A DNA stretch of 64,000 nt from Rheum nobile. Lineage: Eukaryota; Streptophyta; Magnoliopsida; Caryophyllales; Polygonaceae. The position numbers were made by a program, and so were the translations under genes. Positions 21,302 through 32,777 of the stretch are shown in pieces. The stretch is taken from contig WOAB01000568.1 of assembly GCA_027886185.1 (NCBI GenBank), positions 7,138,501-7,202,500 on the forward strand, written 5' to 3'. Below the pieces are notes generated by a model. The model did not search any database and was not told the origin of the DNA. It worked only from the letters and a program-made list of their open reading frames with translations. Every line of letters starts with the position of its first letter. The first letter of the stretch is position 1.

Positions 21302-21646
21302 ACCTCTAAGGGTTCTTTGGAATTAACAAGCGCTGAGTCGTGTGGAGACCAAGCTGGTGATGATGATCAAAGGACATGTCTCGACGCCAACAAATTTAGG
21401 GTTTTTCAAACCCTCTACACCAACGACTCCCAAACTGATCAAGGATGGCATCCACCTCAAGATAGGCCAAATGAGGAGCCCACGGCAAATTTAAGCCTTT
21501 TGGAAGAGAGGTACTTGGAGAAGTTGCAAGAGGGAGAACTTTGGTGTAGCCGGCGCCGAAACCATAATATTTTTCGATCCCATGGAAGTTTCAATCCCAT
21601 TGGAGCCCAGAGCGGAGAGAAATACCTGTTTCCGTTTACTTACTGA
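21302..21646 (+). CDS. Unrecognised open frame ending in element C
   Basis: The frame is open from 21302 (TAG at 21299-21301) through about 113 codons and stops at 21644-21646, on the first base of element C. It has no ATG near its start, so if coding it would be an internal or terminal exon or a fragment. It reads hydrophilic and acidic (QTDQGWHPPQDRPNEEP, LEERYLEKLQEGELW). The native 3' end cannot be seen as such: after the target duplication CTTAC the flank continues at 27435. No family recognised. Confidence 0.25.
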   Translation, partial: TSKGSLELTSAESCGDQAGDDDQRTCLDANKFRVFQTLYTNDSQTDQGWHPPQDRPNEEPTANLSLLEERYLEKLQEGELWCSRRRNHNIFRSHGSFNPIGAQSGEKYLFPFTY

Positions 21647-23095
21647 TAAGCACTACTTTGTAGGGCTTAAGTAAGAGTCTTTAGAGAGTTTATTGGTACC
21701 ATTCGGGTAGATTTAGACACATTCATGTGTATGGCGTTTGGGGGCGAAGTTTGATGTTTTTGGAGGTGTTTGAGCTGTTTTGGAGATCATAGGAAGCCAC
21801 AAGGAGAAGACGCCAAGGAAGTGAAGAGAAGAGTAGAAGAACAGTGGGCTGAATTCAAATGGTTCGTTCTCTCTACTCAGATGTCTAAATGGAGTGATTC
21901 CAATTCGAGGAGTTAGATCTTGAAGTCTACTGCAAGTACTCAAAATATGAGAGCAATCCGAGTTGGGAATCAAAAGTTATGGCGTTTTTACTGAAGTATC
22001 GTAGAAGCTGAAGTACTGGAATCCCACCGCACCCAGCGGTGGGCACTGCCGCACCCGCGGCGAGGTCGTCAGAGAACTGGAGTTTCTGTTAAATGGCCGC
22101 ACCCGGCGGTGGAGCCACCGCACCCGCGGTGGAGACGCACTGAAAGTCTTTTACGAGTTTTCTTATTCCCGTTTTATTTTATTTCGGAAACTTTATTTCC
22201 AAGTTTGTTATTTTTCTTTTCTTTATTTCTGAATTATTACTTTAGTATTTAAGTTAGGTTTAAGACTCTTTTAGACAAAAAAACTTTTCTAACCCTAGTT
22301 GCCACTTTTCATAATTGTCCTCTCACAAATCCTAATGGAGAACTAAACCTCCATTGTTGCACTTGACAGTTTGAAGCCAACAATTGATTGGTTGTGAGTT
22401 TTCTACTCTTGTTCGTTTTCCTATCTAGTTGGATTAATTCTCTTGTGCTTAAATGTTTATTGGTTTATGTTGATTTATCTAGAGTAGCTACCTAGGTTTA
22501 TTGATATCTTCCTAATTGCTAGGACTTGTGATTCCGGGTTTGGGTTGCATATCTAGTAGCGAACACGATTGTGCGTATAGGGGATCCGAGCGCATAATTG
22601 TGAGAGAGAGTTAATTGCATGCTTATAGTAACAGGTTGTTTCTATTGCATGTGTCTTGTTAATCCTTGGTTGAATGCTATTGCTTTATTGAGTTCTGAAG
22701 GTTTTCGGATTTGATTTAGTAATAAGTACTATTAGGGTTGGTAGAACTAATAGTTATCTAAGATCGGGATAAGAACAACTATAGGAAAGTTGAGAACTTG
22801 AGATTGATAGAATTCTGTGATCGACCTATCTATTGTTGTGTGGATCTCTGTTGAGTGTGGCGCTTTTTCCCATCATATTTACAACCTTTTCCTGCGAACT
22901 TATTTACTTGTTTCCTTATTGCTTGTTACGAGAAACACAAACAACCCCCCCCCCCCCCTAGTTCCTAGTTGGTGATAACAAATTGCATAAGTTGATAACC
23001 TGACTCTCTGTGGGATCGACCCTGACTTGCTTGTTATACTACTTAGTAGGTATTTTGGGATTTATTTGATAGGCATCACGACTTTAGCTCTGTCA
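21644..23095 (+). repeat. 5' LTR of element C
   Basis: Starts TGATAAGCACTAC and ends GCTCTGTCA. It holds a GC-rich hairpin cluster (22023-22134), a TATA-like TATTTAAG near 22248 and a run of 14 C near 22945-22958 (11 C in the 3' LTR). Confidence 0.9.
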
Positions 23096-23099
23096 AATT

Positions 23100-23117
23100 T
23101 GGCGCCGTTGCCGGGGA
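23100..23117 (+). other. Primer binding site, tRNA-Asp type (element C)
   Basis: TGGCGCCGTTGCCGGGGA begins four bases after the LTR. It is complementary to the 3' end of plant tRNA-Asp including CCA, as known for Athila elements. Element D has the same site. Confidence 0.8.
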
Positions 23118-23232
23118 GTCAAATTTTCTGTTTTTGTGATTTGTTTGTTGCCTACCTTGGTGTGGACCTATCTTACGGTCCACACCCATGCTACTGATTT
23201 TTGTATTTTCTTTTTTTGCTTTTGATACAGAT

Positions 23233-24561
23233 ATGGATTTCTGGGGAGAGCCGCGATATGACCCATACTCCTACGCATACACTCCAGGGTGGAGAGATCA
23301 CCCCAATTCGAGTTATGGGTACCAACAATACCCTCCATTTGGTCATGACTACCAGGAGTTCTACCCGGAGCCACAATCGTTCTACCAGCAGGGTGCTCCA
23401 CAACAGTACAATCCGGCCTATGAGCATAGCCCGCCTGTTTCCAATCCTAGTCCCTCCATGTCAACTGAAGATATGCTCCAAGCTCTGGATAAACATTTCA
23501 GCACTCACGTCCAAGCTACGACGTCGAGTATCAAGAACATTGAGACACAGATGGGAAGATGGCTGAGGCGATTACAAGGATCGATGCAAAGATATCGGGA
23601 AATCTACCATCTCAAACGGTAGTTAACCCACAGGCAAACGTTAGTGCGATAACTCTTAGAAGTGGAAAGCAATTGCATGTCGCTCCTAATGCTGAAGAGG
23701 ACGACTCAGGAAAAGAGGGTGTTCTGGAGAATGACCGCACGCAGCGGCAAGGTGACCGCACCCGCGGCAAGCGGTACTGTTTCTCGAGAAAAATCTGGGG
23801 ATTCACCGCACCCGGCGGTGGCTTCTGGACGCACCCGCGGCGAGACTTCTAGAGCTGTTGATGAACCTTATGTGGACACCTACGTTCGTCCATACTTTCC
23901 CCCTCTCGGTCCCGAAAAGCCACCCGCCCCATACCCAGAGGTGCTTTCGGAAGAGGAGTACTTTTTGGGACTAGAAGAGTTCAGTGACAATGAGGAGGAG
24001 TGCCGCGATCGCGGAAATACTCCAGAGACAACCGTTTCTCCCGAAAATGCCCCGACAGTCCCCGACCCTCTGGAGGCTGCCTATGATGAGTTTGTGCGTC
24101 TCAACTCCTTCCCGCTCGTCGCGCTGCAACCCGTCGCACCCTTCCTTGAGGCTTCCCGAGATACTCAAAGACTAAAGAACAACGAGGATATATATGAGGC
24201 CTTCAGTGACTGCATCAAAACCGTTCCCTTGGTCACACTGGCAGATAGCACCCCTCGCTGCAAGGAAATGTTAAAGGTGCTGGGCACGATCAAGAAGAAA
24301 CCGAAGGGGAAGCACAAGAAGAAGGCCTTGATCCAATTGGCGAATTGTTACATACTGGATACGGGGCAAGATAGGCATGCAGGCCCTGAGATGTTGGGTA
24401 GACCATTTCTGAAGATGGTCAGTGCGTTCATGGGTATGCACAACAGTCCACCCATCATGAAGTGCACCAGCATGGGGGAAAGGCTCAACATGGAGTATAC
24501 AAAGAGGCATCCCCCTGATATGGACCTCAGGAGTTTAGTTGCTATGAGCAACCCAAGTTGA
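23233..24561 (+). pseudogene. gag-protease remnant of element C, internally deleted
   Basis: ATG 23233 reads MDF as in element D, then jumps to the region after the zinc knuckle (PRYDPYSYAYTPGWRDHPN). About 300 codons holding the capsid domain and zinc knuckle are thus missing. The linker (DMLQALDKHFSTHVQATTSS) continues to a frameshift near 23556 and shifts back near 23740, then reads YVDTYVRPYFPPLG and KPPAPYPE. The protease active site is deleted. Only MLGRPFLK of the protease core remains (about 24390), and the stop is at 24559-24561. The GC-rich hairpins lie at 23733-23851, in the linker. The fragment is unlikely to make a working protein. Confidence 0.75.
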
Positions 24562-25979
24562 AGATGGAGTAATATGTCAAGCCATGACAATAACTAAGGC
24601 GCTGTCCGGGAGGCAACCCGAGGTATGTTTTTCTTTTCTTGCTTTTCTTTCTTTGTTTTTGCATTTTCTTTAGTGTGTTTTTGCTTTGTTTTTGTTCTTG
24701 TTTTTGTTTTCGACTAACCTGCAGGGAAGAGACCCGTGTCTATTAAAGAAGGTGTTTCCACACCAATGTAAGTCTTCCTTCCCTGCACTAAGTCACCCCC
24801 CGAAAATACCTTAAACGGGGGGCAAAAAAATCCAAAAAAAAAAAAAAAAAAAATCCAAAAAAAAGAAGAATAATCGGAAATAAATAAAAATAATAATAAT
24901 AAAAAAATTTACCGAAGGCCAGCTGTCCGGAGTTTCCCATGAAGAGACGATGCGCATCATGTTGTCAAAGGAGGAGACATTCGCCCCACATATTTTTTGG
25001 CAACGATGATGGCCCTATAGTCGACAATTGAGGAGGAGGACCACTCATGGCCCACACCACGATCATATCTGGGCCCATTTTTAATGGCATTTGAAGGCCG
25101 TGTAACCCTGTTATCATTGTTCACCACTATTCACCAAAGTGGTTCCCTTTGGTTGCACGGTAGGAAGAAGACACTGGAGTTGATGAGAACACCCAACACC
25201 GGACCTGCGCATATGGAGTACACCGCCAGCGACACCTACAGTATCCAAGCAGCTTGGCGACGTTTGTGAGTTGTTTTTTGCTTTTCCCTATGCTTTATTC
25301 TTTTGTCTTTAATTACATTGAGGACAATGCAATGTTTAAGCATGGAGGAGAGTTCTATACTTGCTACGTCGTTGAGGAGAAAAATGAATAAAAAAGAGAA
25401 AAAGCCAAAAATTTGAAAAAAGACAAAAATTAAAATCCTGGGATAGGTCGAAAACCCGAAAGGGCGGCCTAGGCAATAAGCAGGTGGCTTGGACCAGCAT
25501 TAGGCTGGGGTAATATGAGGTCAAGAGTGACGTGAGCTTATGTGAGCACATCTATGAAAAAAATATGAGTGGCTTGGTGAAAACCCGAAAGGGCGCCTTG
25601 GCAAAATGAGCGAAAAAGAAGAAGAGTGATTTTAGGATTTCTCTTTATTCTTGACGAGGCGTCATAAGAAGAGGAGTCAAAGAAGGATTGTCGGGTAGGT
25701 CACTCTGGGAGGCATAAGGAGCAATAGATGGAGGCTAGGATTAGAGGTTACTCACACTATTGGATGTCCGGATTAAGCTTGGGGGAAGTACTCTGCTTGC
25801 CCCTTAAGCTTGTTGAGTATGGATGTGTTGTAGATGAGATTGGTGCCAGGAGCTTTGGCATGGGTTAGGTGACTCTTAGTTGAAGGATATGCTTCCTGAG
25901 ACCTTGGGTGCTGCATTGGAGGAGTAGACTCTTTATTAGTTTACTCGAGGACGAGCAAAGGTCTAAGCATGGGGGAGTT
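24562..25979 (+). other. 3' non-coding region of element C
   Basis: This 1.4 kb stretch has no gene. In order it holds the post-protease hairpin (24607-24620), a long A-rich tract (about 24827-24905), the hairpin/internal PPT pair (25316-25352), twin CCC-GAAA-GGG hairpins (25455-25464 and 25584-25593) and the true polypurine tract AAGCATGGGGGAGTT (25966-25979). Each is also present in D at the matching place. Element A has them too except for the long A-rich tract. Confidence 0.6.
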
Positions 25980-27429
25980 TGATAAGCACTACTTTGTAGG
26001 GCTTAAGTAAGAGTCTTTAGAGGGTTTATTGGTGCCATTCGGGTAGATTTAGACACATTCATGTGTATGGCGTTTGGGGGCGAAGTTTGGTGTTTTTGGA
26101 GGTGTTTGAGCTGTTTTGGAGATCATAGGAAGCCACAAGGAGAAGACGCCAAGGAAGTGAAGAGAAGAGTAGAAGAACAGTAGGCTGAATTCAAATGGTT
26201 CGTTCTCTCTACTCAGATGTCCAAATGGAGTGATTCCATTTCGAGGAGTTAGATCTTGAAGTCTACTGCAAGTCCTCAAAATATGAGCGCAATCCGAGTT
26301 GGGAATCAAAAGTTATGGCGTTTTTACTGAAGTGTCGCAGAAGCTGAAGTACTAGAATCCCACCGCACCCAGCGGTGGGCACTGCCGCACCCGCGGCGAG
26401 GTCGTCAGAGAACTGGAGTTTCTGTTAAATGGCCGCACCCGGCGGTGGAGCCACCGCACCCGCGGTGGAGACACGCTGAAAGTCTTTTACGAGTTTTCTT
26501 ATTCCCGTTTTATTTTATTTCCGAAACTTTATTTCCAAGTTTGTTATTTTTCTTTTCTTTATTTCTGAATTATTACTTTAGTATTTAAGTTAGGTTTAAG
26601 ACTCTCTTAGAAAAAAAAACTTCTCTAACCCTAGTTGCCACTTTTCATAATTCTCCTCTCACAAATCCTAATGGAGAACTAAACCTCCATTGTTGCACTT
26701 GACAGTTTGAAGCCAGCAATTGATTGGTTGTGAGTTTTCTACTCTTGTTCGTTTTCCTATCTAGTTGGATTAATTCTCTTGTGCTTAAATATTTATTGGT
26801 TTATGTTGATTTATCTAGAGTAGCTACCTAGGTTTATTGATATCTTTCTAATTGCTAGGACTTGTGATTCCGAGTTCGGGTTGCATATCTAGTAGCGAAC
26901 ACGATTGTGCGTATAGGGGATTCGAGCGCATAATTGTGAGAGAGAGTTAATTGCATGCTTATAGTAACGGGTTGTTTCTATTGCATGTGTCTTGTTAATT
27001 CTTGGTTGAATGCTATTGCTTTATTGAGATCTGAAGGTTTTCGGATTTCATTTAGTAATAAGTACTATTAGGGCTGGTAGAACTAATAGTTATCTAAGAT
27101 CGGGATAAGAACAACTATAGGAAAGTTGAGAACTTGAGATTGATAGAATTCCGTGATCGACCTATCTATTGTTGTGTGGATCTCTGTTGAGTGTGGCGCT
27201 TTTTCCCATCATATTTACAACCTTTTCCTGCGAACTTATTTACTTGTTTCCTTATTGCTTGTTACGAGAAACACAGACAAACCCCCCCCCCCTAGTTCCT
27301 AGTTGGTGATAACAAATTGCATAAGTTGATAACCTGACTCTCTGTGGGATCGACCCTGACTTGCTTGCTATACTACTTAGTAGGTATTTTGGGATTTATT
27401 TGATAGGCATCACGACTTTAGCTATGTCA
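25980..27429 (+). repeat. 3' LTR of element C
   Basis: Nearly the same as the 5' LTR, ending GCTATGTCA before the target duplication CTTAC. Hairpin cluster at 26358-26469; C-run of 11 near 27282-27292. Confidence 0.9.
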
Positions 27430-27434
27430 CTTAC

Positions 27435-28219
27435 GAATTAGGATTTTTGTGACACTTGGTCTGTTTAAAAGTTCTTGGTTTTCATTTTTATTCAGAATTG
27501 ATTTATTGAATATTGCAAACTATAAGCTTCCATTGTTGAGATTTGAGTTTAAGTTCGGGGTACTTTGTTTTGGTGAGTCATATCCACTACAACGAATATC
27601 CTCTAGCATTTCACCTTCAGTTGTTATCAGAGCTTTGTCAAGGTAAAATCTTGAAACCATTGCTTGTCTTGAATTCAAAAATTAAGCCTTTGCATTCGAA
27701 CAAGCCTTGCCGTTTTTACCCTATTTGTATGGGACTTTGTATATGTTCTTGGCATACAAATGCTAGCGGTAGCCATATGTTTAAGTAAAAAAGACCGAAG
27801 AATTGATAATTAGCACAAGAGAATAGAACCATACTATATTTGGAACATCTTTAAAGAGTTAAAGGAAACAGAGAATAATCTAATTACCTCCAAAAAAAAG
27901 TTATGTTTTCACCTACTCCGCTGCTGATACAAAAATGATGCAATCTAATAAATAAATAAATAAATAAGAGAAAAGGTTGTCGTTTCAGCATAAATATTGG
28001 AGCCAGAGAGCCAAGGTACATCATATTAAATCTACTGATGTTAACACGAACTATTTCCATAGAATTACAAGCGGGAAAAGAAATCGTAACATAATATAGG
28101 AAATTAAAACTGAAGAAAGGGAACTAGTATAGTTGATGATGAAAATATTCGAAACGAGATAAAAAAGGATTTCGAGAAAAGATTCAAGAAAGGGGAGATA
28201 AATAAAAATAATCTTCAAA
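27435..28219. other. Non-coding flank of element C
   Basis: Continuation of the sequence interrupted by C. No gene is recognised. A GTTATCAGAGC word near 27623-27633 resembles part of an initiator-tRNA primer site but has no LTR end beside it. Confidence 0.3.
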
Positions 28220-29130
28220 GACTTCTTGGGAATATTCAACTAAAAATGTCAAAGGAAGATAACAGTTTTCTAACCTCCCCAATAACTAATGAGGAGATTA
28301 AAAAGCCAACTTCAATATTGGAAATTTGGAAGTGACAAATCCCCTGGTCCGGATGGGATGTCTACAAGTTTCTATCAAAAATATTGGAACATTGTAGGAC
28401 CCTCAGTCATCAAAGCTTAATAGAGTTTTTTCGTTGCTGGGAAGATCCTCAAACAACTAAACCACACCTTCTTAACCCTCATTTAAAAATGTGATCATCC
28501 ATCCAATACTAGTCACTACATACCAATAAGCATATGCTCAATAATTAACAAAACCGTCTAAAAAATATTAACATGTTGAATGAAAAAAGTGATAGAAAAA
28601 CTCACCCACACACTACAAGGTGCTTTTGTGGAAAACATAGCTATCCAAGATAACATACTAATTGCACATGAGATTTCAACTCATTTAGAGCAGAAAAGGC
28701 AAAGAAGGTTGGATTACGATCAAACTAGACATGAAAAAAGCTTATGATCGTATCGAAGGGCAATTCATAACCGTAACTCTTGAAAAAATTGGATTATGTA
28801 CTAAATTTATTGCATGAATCAAGGAATGCATTGAGACAGTACCATTTTCTGCTCTTGTTAATAAATGGACAAACCGAAGTGTTTAAGCTAAAGAGGGGCC
28901 TCCGCCAAGGCGACCCGATGTCTCTCTAGTCTCTACCTATTCATCCTAGGTGCGGAAATCCTTTCTTGAAGCTTGCAACAGAATGCAAACACGTATCTAA
29001 CCCAATTGGATTCGAACTAACTAGACAAGGAACTAATATCCCATTCCTTGCCTTTGCACATGATATCATGATTTTTGCCAAGGCAAAACAATCATTAAGT
29101 CAACTAGTTAAAAAGATAATTAAAGACTAG
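28220..29130 (+). pseudogene. L1-type LINE reverse transcriptase, decayed
   Basis: Several frames must be combined to read L1 reverse-transcriptase landmarks in order: LTSPITNEEIK, KSPGPDGMSTSFYQKYWNIV, HPSNTSHYIPISICS, QGAFVENIAIQDNILIAHE, IKLDMKKAYDRI, KRGLRQGDPMSL and PFLAFAHDIMIFAKAKQ. The catalytic box reads FAHD where active enzymes have (F/Y)ADD, so it is dead at that site too. There are many stops and frameshifts. The endonuclease upstream and the RNase H/3' tail downstream are not visible, and the sequence stops about where an opposite-strand gag relic begins. Confidence 0.75.
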
Positions 29131-29857
29131 CGGTGGAGGCGTCGCAACGAGGAATAGACACCTTCTCGTCATTGAACATATTGAAGAACTTCCTTAGCGT
29201 TTCCCGTAGACACTAGGTGACATGACAAAGATTGTTGGGTTACTTCTGAAGTTTTCGATTGCTCGCGAATTGAGTTTTGAACAAGTTGATCAACCCAACG
29301 AAAGAAGAGATGCTTCCATTGGGTTGGTGTATGAACCAGGTCAAGGCGGAGCCATTCAGGGTGGACCCGAACCACTTGCACATCACGACCTCTATCATGT
29401 GTTTGGGCACCACACTCATCGTCATATTTTGTTTATACAGCGAGACATGTTCATATGGATCGGTTTTTCCATTGTACGACGGCATGTCAGGGACCGTGTA
29501 CTTCTTAGGGATTTCGACGTGAGCAATAGTGTCGGTGAACGGTGAGTCGACATAGCAATCGTCGCCTTCTTCCTCGATAGGTATGGGTACCCCTAGTATC
29601 TGAGCAAACCTTTCGTCCAAAGTTTTAAGCTTTTCACACCACTTTTTCTCAATGACGATGTCGAACGAATCCATGGGTGGCGTCTCCATTGGATTGATCA
29701 TTTCTGGATTATGGGCGAATTGACTGGTCGTTGCCATCGACGGGTGGTGAGATCCTCCTACGCCCACTAACGACATCAAGGGTGGAGTTAAGAAGCACGG
29801 GTTGGTAGAAGCAGACTCAAGGTCGAGATGCCTGACGGTGTTGTTGTAATATCTCAC
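29130..29857 (-). pseudogene. Tat-type Ty3/gypsy gag fragment
   Basis: The minus strand from about 29857 reads about 205 residues. A poorly conserved start is followed by the retrotransposon gag domain: PKKYTVPDMPSYNGKTDPYE, then ALTWFIHQPNGSISSF and FKTQFASNRK. A stop at 29240 and others interrupt it, after which RETLRKFFNMFNDEKVS (matching the usual ESLREF-x-RFN motif) continues to about 29150. This pattern is typical of Tat/Ogre-lineage Gag, which forms the virus-like particle. No zinc knuckle or pol is present. It abuts the LINE relic at its left. Confidence 0.7.
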
Positions 29858-30540
29858 TTAAATTAGAAGGGTAATATGGTAATTTTAATTTGATAAAAAT
29901 AAAAGTTAAGAAATTTATATTATTTCTTGTAGAGGAGTAATTTAAATTTTCGTTAACTTAATTTCAAAAGTTAGGTTAAGATAATTTTATACAAATTATC
30001 AAATGGGATAAAATATTTTGGTGTAGAAATACATAAATAAGTATAACAATAATTGTAATTTTAGAATTTTAAATATAATAATAAAGGGTATAAGAACTAT
30101 TATGTATATCCATGGTAGGGATAAATTAATAAATACCTTAAGTATGTTATCTCTATAAGTTATGGATGGTCTAAATTATAATTAACCTTATGTTAATTAT
30201 AAATTAAATAAACTTATCAAATTTTAACTTAGAATGCTTGAACCAATTTAACAAAGTGTTAAACAAAGGGGTTTAAGTATGGTCAAAATTATAGGAAAGA
30301 ATAACTTCAGCATTATTTTAACCTATGTTAATTTTTCTACGTATTAATTTTGGATTAAAATAATATTATAAACTTAGAATAATAAATTAAATAAGTTTGG
30401 ATAATTTTGTAAATTTTGAAAAGTTATTTAGGGGCATTTTTCCATAACTTGAAAAGTTGGGCAAAATATTAAGATAACCCAAAAGGGGGGGAGGGGGGGG
30501 GGGGGGGGGGGGGGACCGGGTACTGTTCACCCGTCCCTTG
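29844..30540 (+). repeat. Possible truncated chromovirus-type LTR
   Basis: It starts TGTAATATCTCAC, like the start of Tekay-type LTRs, and runs AT-rich to a G-run of about 30 bases (30484-30514) followed by GGGTACTGTTCACCCG, a phrase common in such LTRs. No partner LTR, PPT or PBS is seen. The remaining 30541-30726 is unassigned AT-rich DNA. Confidence 0.35.
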
Positions 30541-30811
30541 TAAGAATTGTATTGTATTGATCGGTAGATGGATGGTATAACAAAAGTTGGATACCCTCCT
30601 TATATAGGGGTCTATAGATAATCCTAGTAGAGATATAATTAACATAAATATAAGATATTCTATCTAATTGGAGCATCAGTAAGATAACATTGATCGATAG
30701 ATAGATAAGATAAGAGTTAACTTCATGTGAGGAGCACCCTTAGGGTGAAACGTGAGGAGCCTTCTAAATCATTCATTTTAATATTACCATACACCCTATC
30801 ACACTCAATCC

Positions 30812-30868
30812 CGGTCAATGGTCAGCGTTGACCGGTCAACGGTTAGCGTTGACCGGTCAACAGTCAAT
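30812..30868. promoter_or_regulatory. W-box cluster, left end of TIR element
   Basis: Six TTGAC/GTCAA words in under 60 bases, several arranged as the palindrome GTTGACCGGTCAAC. TTGAC(C/T) is the WRKY transcription-factor core site. A second cluster with ten such words lies at 32575-32650. Binding or activity is inference. Confidence 0.45.
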
Positions 30869-31399
30869 TTTTTTTTATTATTATTATTAAAAAAAAAAAA
30901 TTCTTAAATTTTTTTTTATACACGTTTTCATTATAAAATTTGTATGAAAAGAATTGAACAATTAGTTCTTAAAGTTGAATAATTGTATGTTTAAAATTGC
31001 ACAATTAAAATTCGAACAATATTAAAGTTGAACAATTGTATATGAAAAGTTGAACTATTGTATCTTAAAGTTGAACAATTTCATTTTTATAGTTCGACAA
31101 CTGTATTCGCTATGTATATAAATTTGAACAATTGTCTCTCAATGTTGAACAATTTCATTTTTTAAATAATTTTTTAGTTGTGCATGGCCGTTTTTGCCAT
31201 TTTCTATTTTTATTTATCTACACATTTAGGATTTAGGGTTTATGTTTTGAACATTTTTTAGTTGTATTATGTTTATATTACGTTATAAACAAAACTTCAA
31301 GTTTATTTGACAATTGTTAAAATTTTAATGAAGTATTGCCCAATTTATCTTTTGTTATAAGTTTGAATTTCCACGCAATCTAAATTGTTCAACTTTTCT

Positions 31400-32540
31400 G
31401 GTTCAGTTGTTTAACTTTATATATTGTTAAAAAAGTTGTTCAACTTGTATGATACAATTGTTCAAATTTAATAGAGAATTTTTCAATTTTTTAGAAACAA
31501 TTTTATGAGGAAAGCGTGTAAGGAAACAAAAATAAAATAAAAATGTTTTATCCTGAAAACAAATTGGCCAAAAAAACAAAAAACAAAACTAACCATTGCT
31601 TAGTCAAAACAAATGTGTAATTATAAAAATAAAATTGTTCAACTCTAAGATACAATTATTCAACTTTTTTGGTATAATTGTTAAACTTTATATATTGTTC
31701 ATAAAACATTGTTCAACTTTTAACATACAATTGTTCAAATTTAATTGGGAATTGTTCAACTTTTTTAATATAATTTTATGATAAAAACGTGTAGAAAAAC
31801 AAGAAAAAAAGGAAGAAAAAAAAACTAAAATTTGCTTAGTGAAATAGTCTAACCATAAAAATGAAATTGTTCAACTTTAAGATACAATTGTTCAACTTTG
31901 TTCGTACAATTGTTCAACTTTATATATTGTTCAAAAAACATTGTTCAACTTTTAACATATAATTGTTCAAATTTATTAAAGAATTGTTCAACTTTTTTAA
32001 TTATAATTTTATGATAAAAACATGTAGAAAAACAAGGAAGAAAAAAATTTGCCCAAAAAAAATAAAAATAAAAATTGCTTATTGAAACAGTCGTCTAACC
32101 ATAAAAATAAAATTATTCAACTTTAAGATACAATTGTTCAACTTCTTTGGTATAATTGTTAAACTTTATATATTGTTCAAAAAATATTGTTCAACTTTTA
32201 ACATACAATTGTTCAAATTTAATAAGGAATTGTTCAACTTTTTTAATTAAAATTTTATGATAAAAACTTGTAGAAAAACAATAAAAAAAATGAAGAAAAA
32301 AACTTGCCCAAAAAAATTAAAAATAAAAATTGCTTAGTGAAACAGTCGTCTAACCATAAAAATGAAATTGTTCAACTTTGTTTGTACAATTGTTCAACTT
32401 TATATATTGTTCAAAAAACTTTGTTCAACTTTTGATATACAATTGTTCAAATTTAATAAGAAATTGTTCAATTTTTTTAATGACAATTTTATGATAAAAA
32501 CGTGTAGAAAAACAAGAATAAAAAAAAATATTTTTTAAAA
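31400..32540. repeat. Tandem array, about 235-bp period
   Basis: The phrase AACTTTATATATTGTT recurs near 31410, 31686, 31917, 32164 and 32397 (spacing about 230-280). Each unit also repeats TTGTTCAACTTT and a poly-A-rich stretch. Roughly four to five imperfect units lie within the TIR element. No coding potential. Confidence 0.65.
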
Positions 32541-32777
32541 ATTTAATTGTTAAAAAAAAATGGACAAAAGTCAGTTTGACCGGTCAACGTTGACCGTTGA
32601 CCGGTCAAATTGACCGTTGACCATTGACCAGTCAATGGTCAGATGTTGACCATGGGGTGTGATTGTGTGTGAGAGGGTATATGTTTGCTATGATGGATGT
32701 TACATCATAGCCTTCCATTGTCCCAAAATGGTTGACTCTCATTTCTCCTCACGTTTCACCGTAAGCATCCGTTTCAC

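Larger units (their letters stand above)
21644..27429 (+). mobile_element. Element C: complete non-autonomous Athila-type retrotransposon
   Basis: It has a full structure: 5' LTR 21644-23095, PBS 23100-23117, internal region, polypurine tract 25966-25979 and 3' LTR 25980-27429. The flanks carry a perfect 5-bp target duplication CTTAC (21639-21643 and 27430-27434). The LTRs (1452 and 1450 bp) are close to identical, so insertion was recent. The 2.9 kb interior codes at most for a decayed gag-linker/protease fragment. It lacks capsid, reverse transcriptase, RNase H and integrase, so it must have moved with proteins supplied in trans, presumably by an autonomous Athila relative. Confidence 0.9.
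30727..32777. mobile_element. Non-autonomous TIR element carrying W-box clusters, 2.05 kb
   Basis: The ends are inverted copies. GGTGAAACGTGAGGAG (30744-30759) is matched perfectly by its complement at 32745-32760, and a weaker match extends outward to GTGA ends (30727 and 32777). Inside each end lies a dense cluster of TTGAC/GTCAA words, then AT-rich DNA with a tandem array (about 31400-32540). There is no transposase frame and no clear target duplication. Mutator-like is my best guess at superfamily from the TIR form. A diverged single end of the same kind is visible at about 48215-48250. Confidence 0.6.

Noticed and set aside
27620..27633. Possible initiator-Met primer binding site (GTTGTTATCAGAGC)
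   Set aside because: No LTR terminus precedes it and no gag or pol follows; probably chance.
29222..29545. 107-codon + strand frame opposite the Tat gag
   Set aside because: Antisense shadow; gag motifs are clear on the minus strand.
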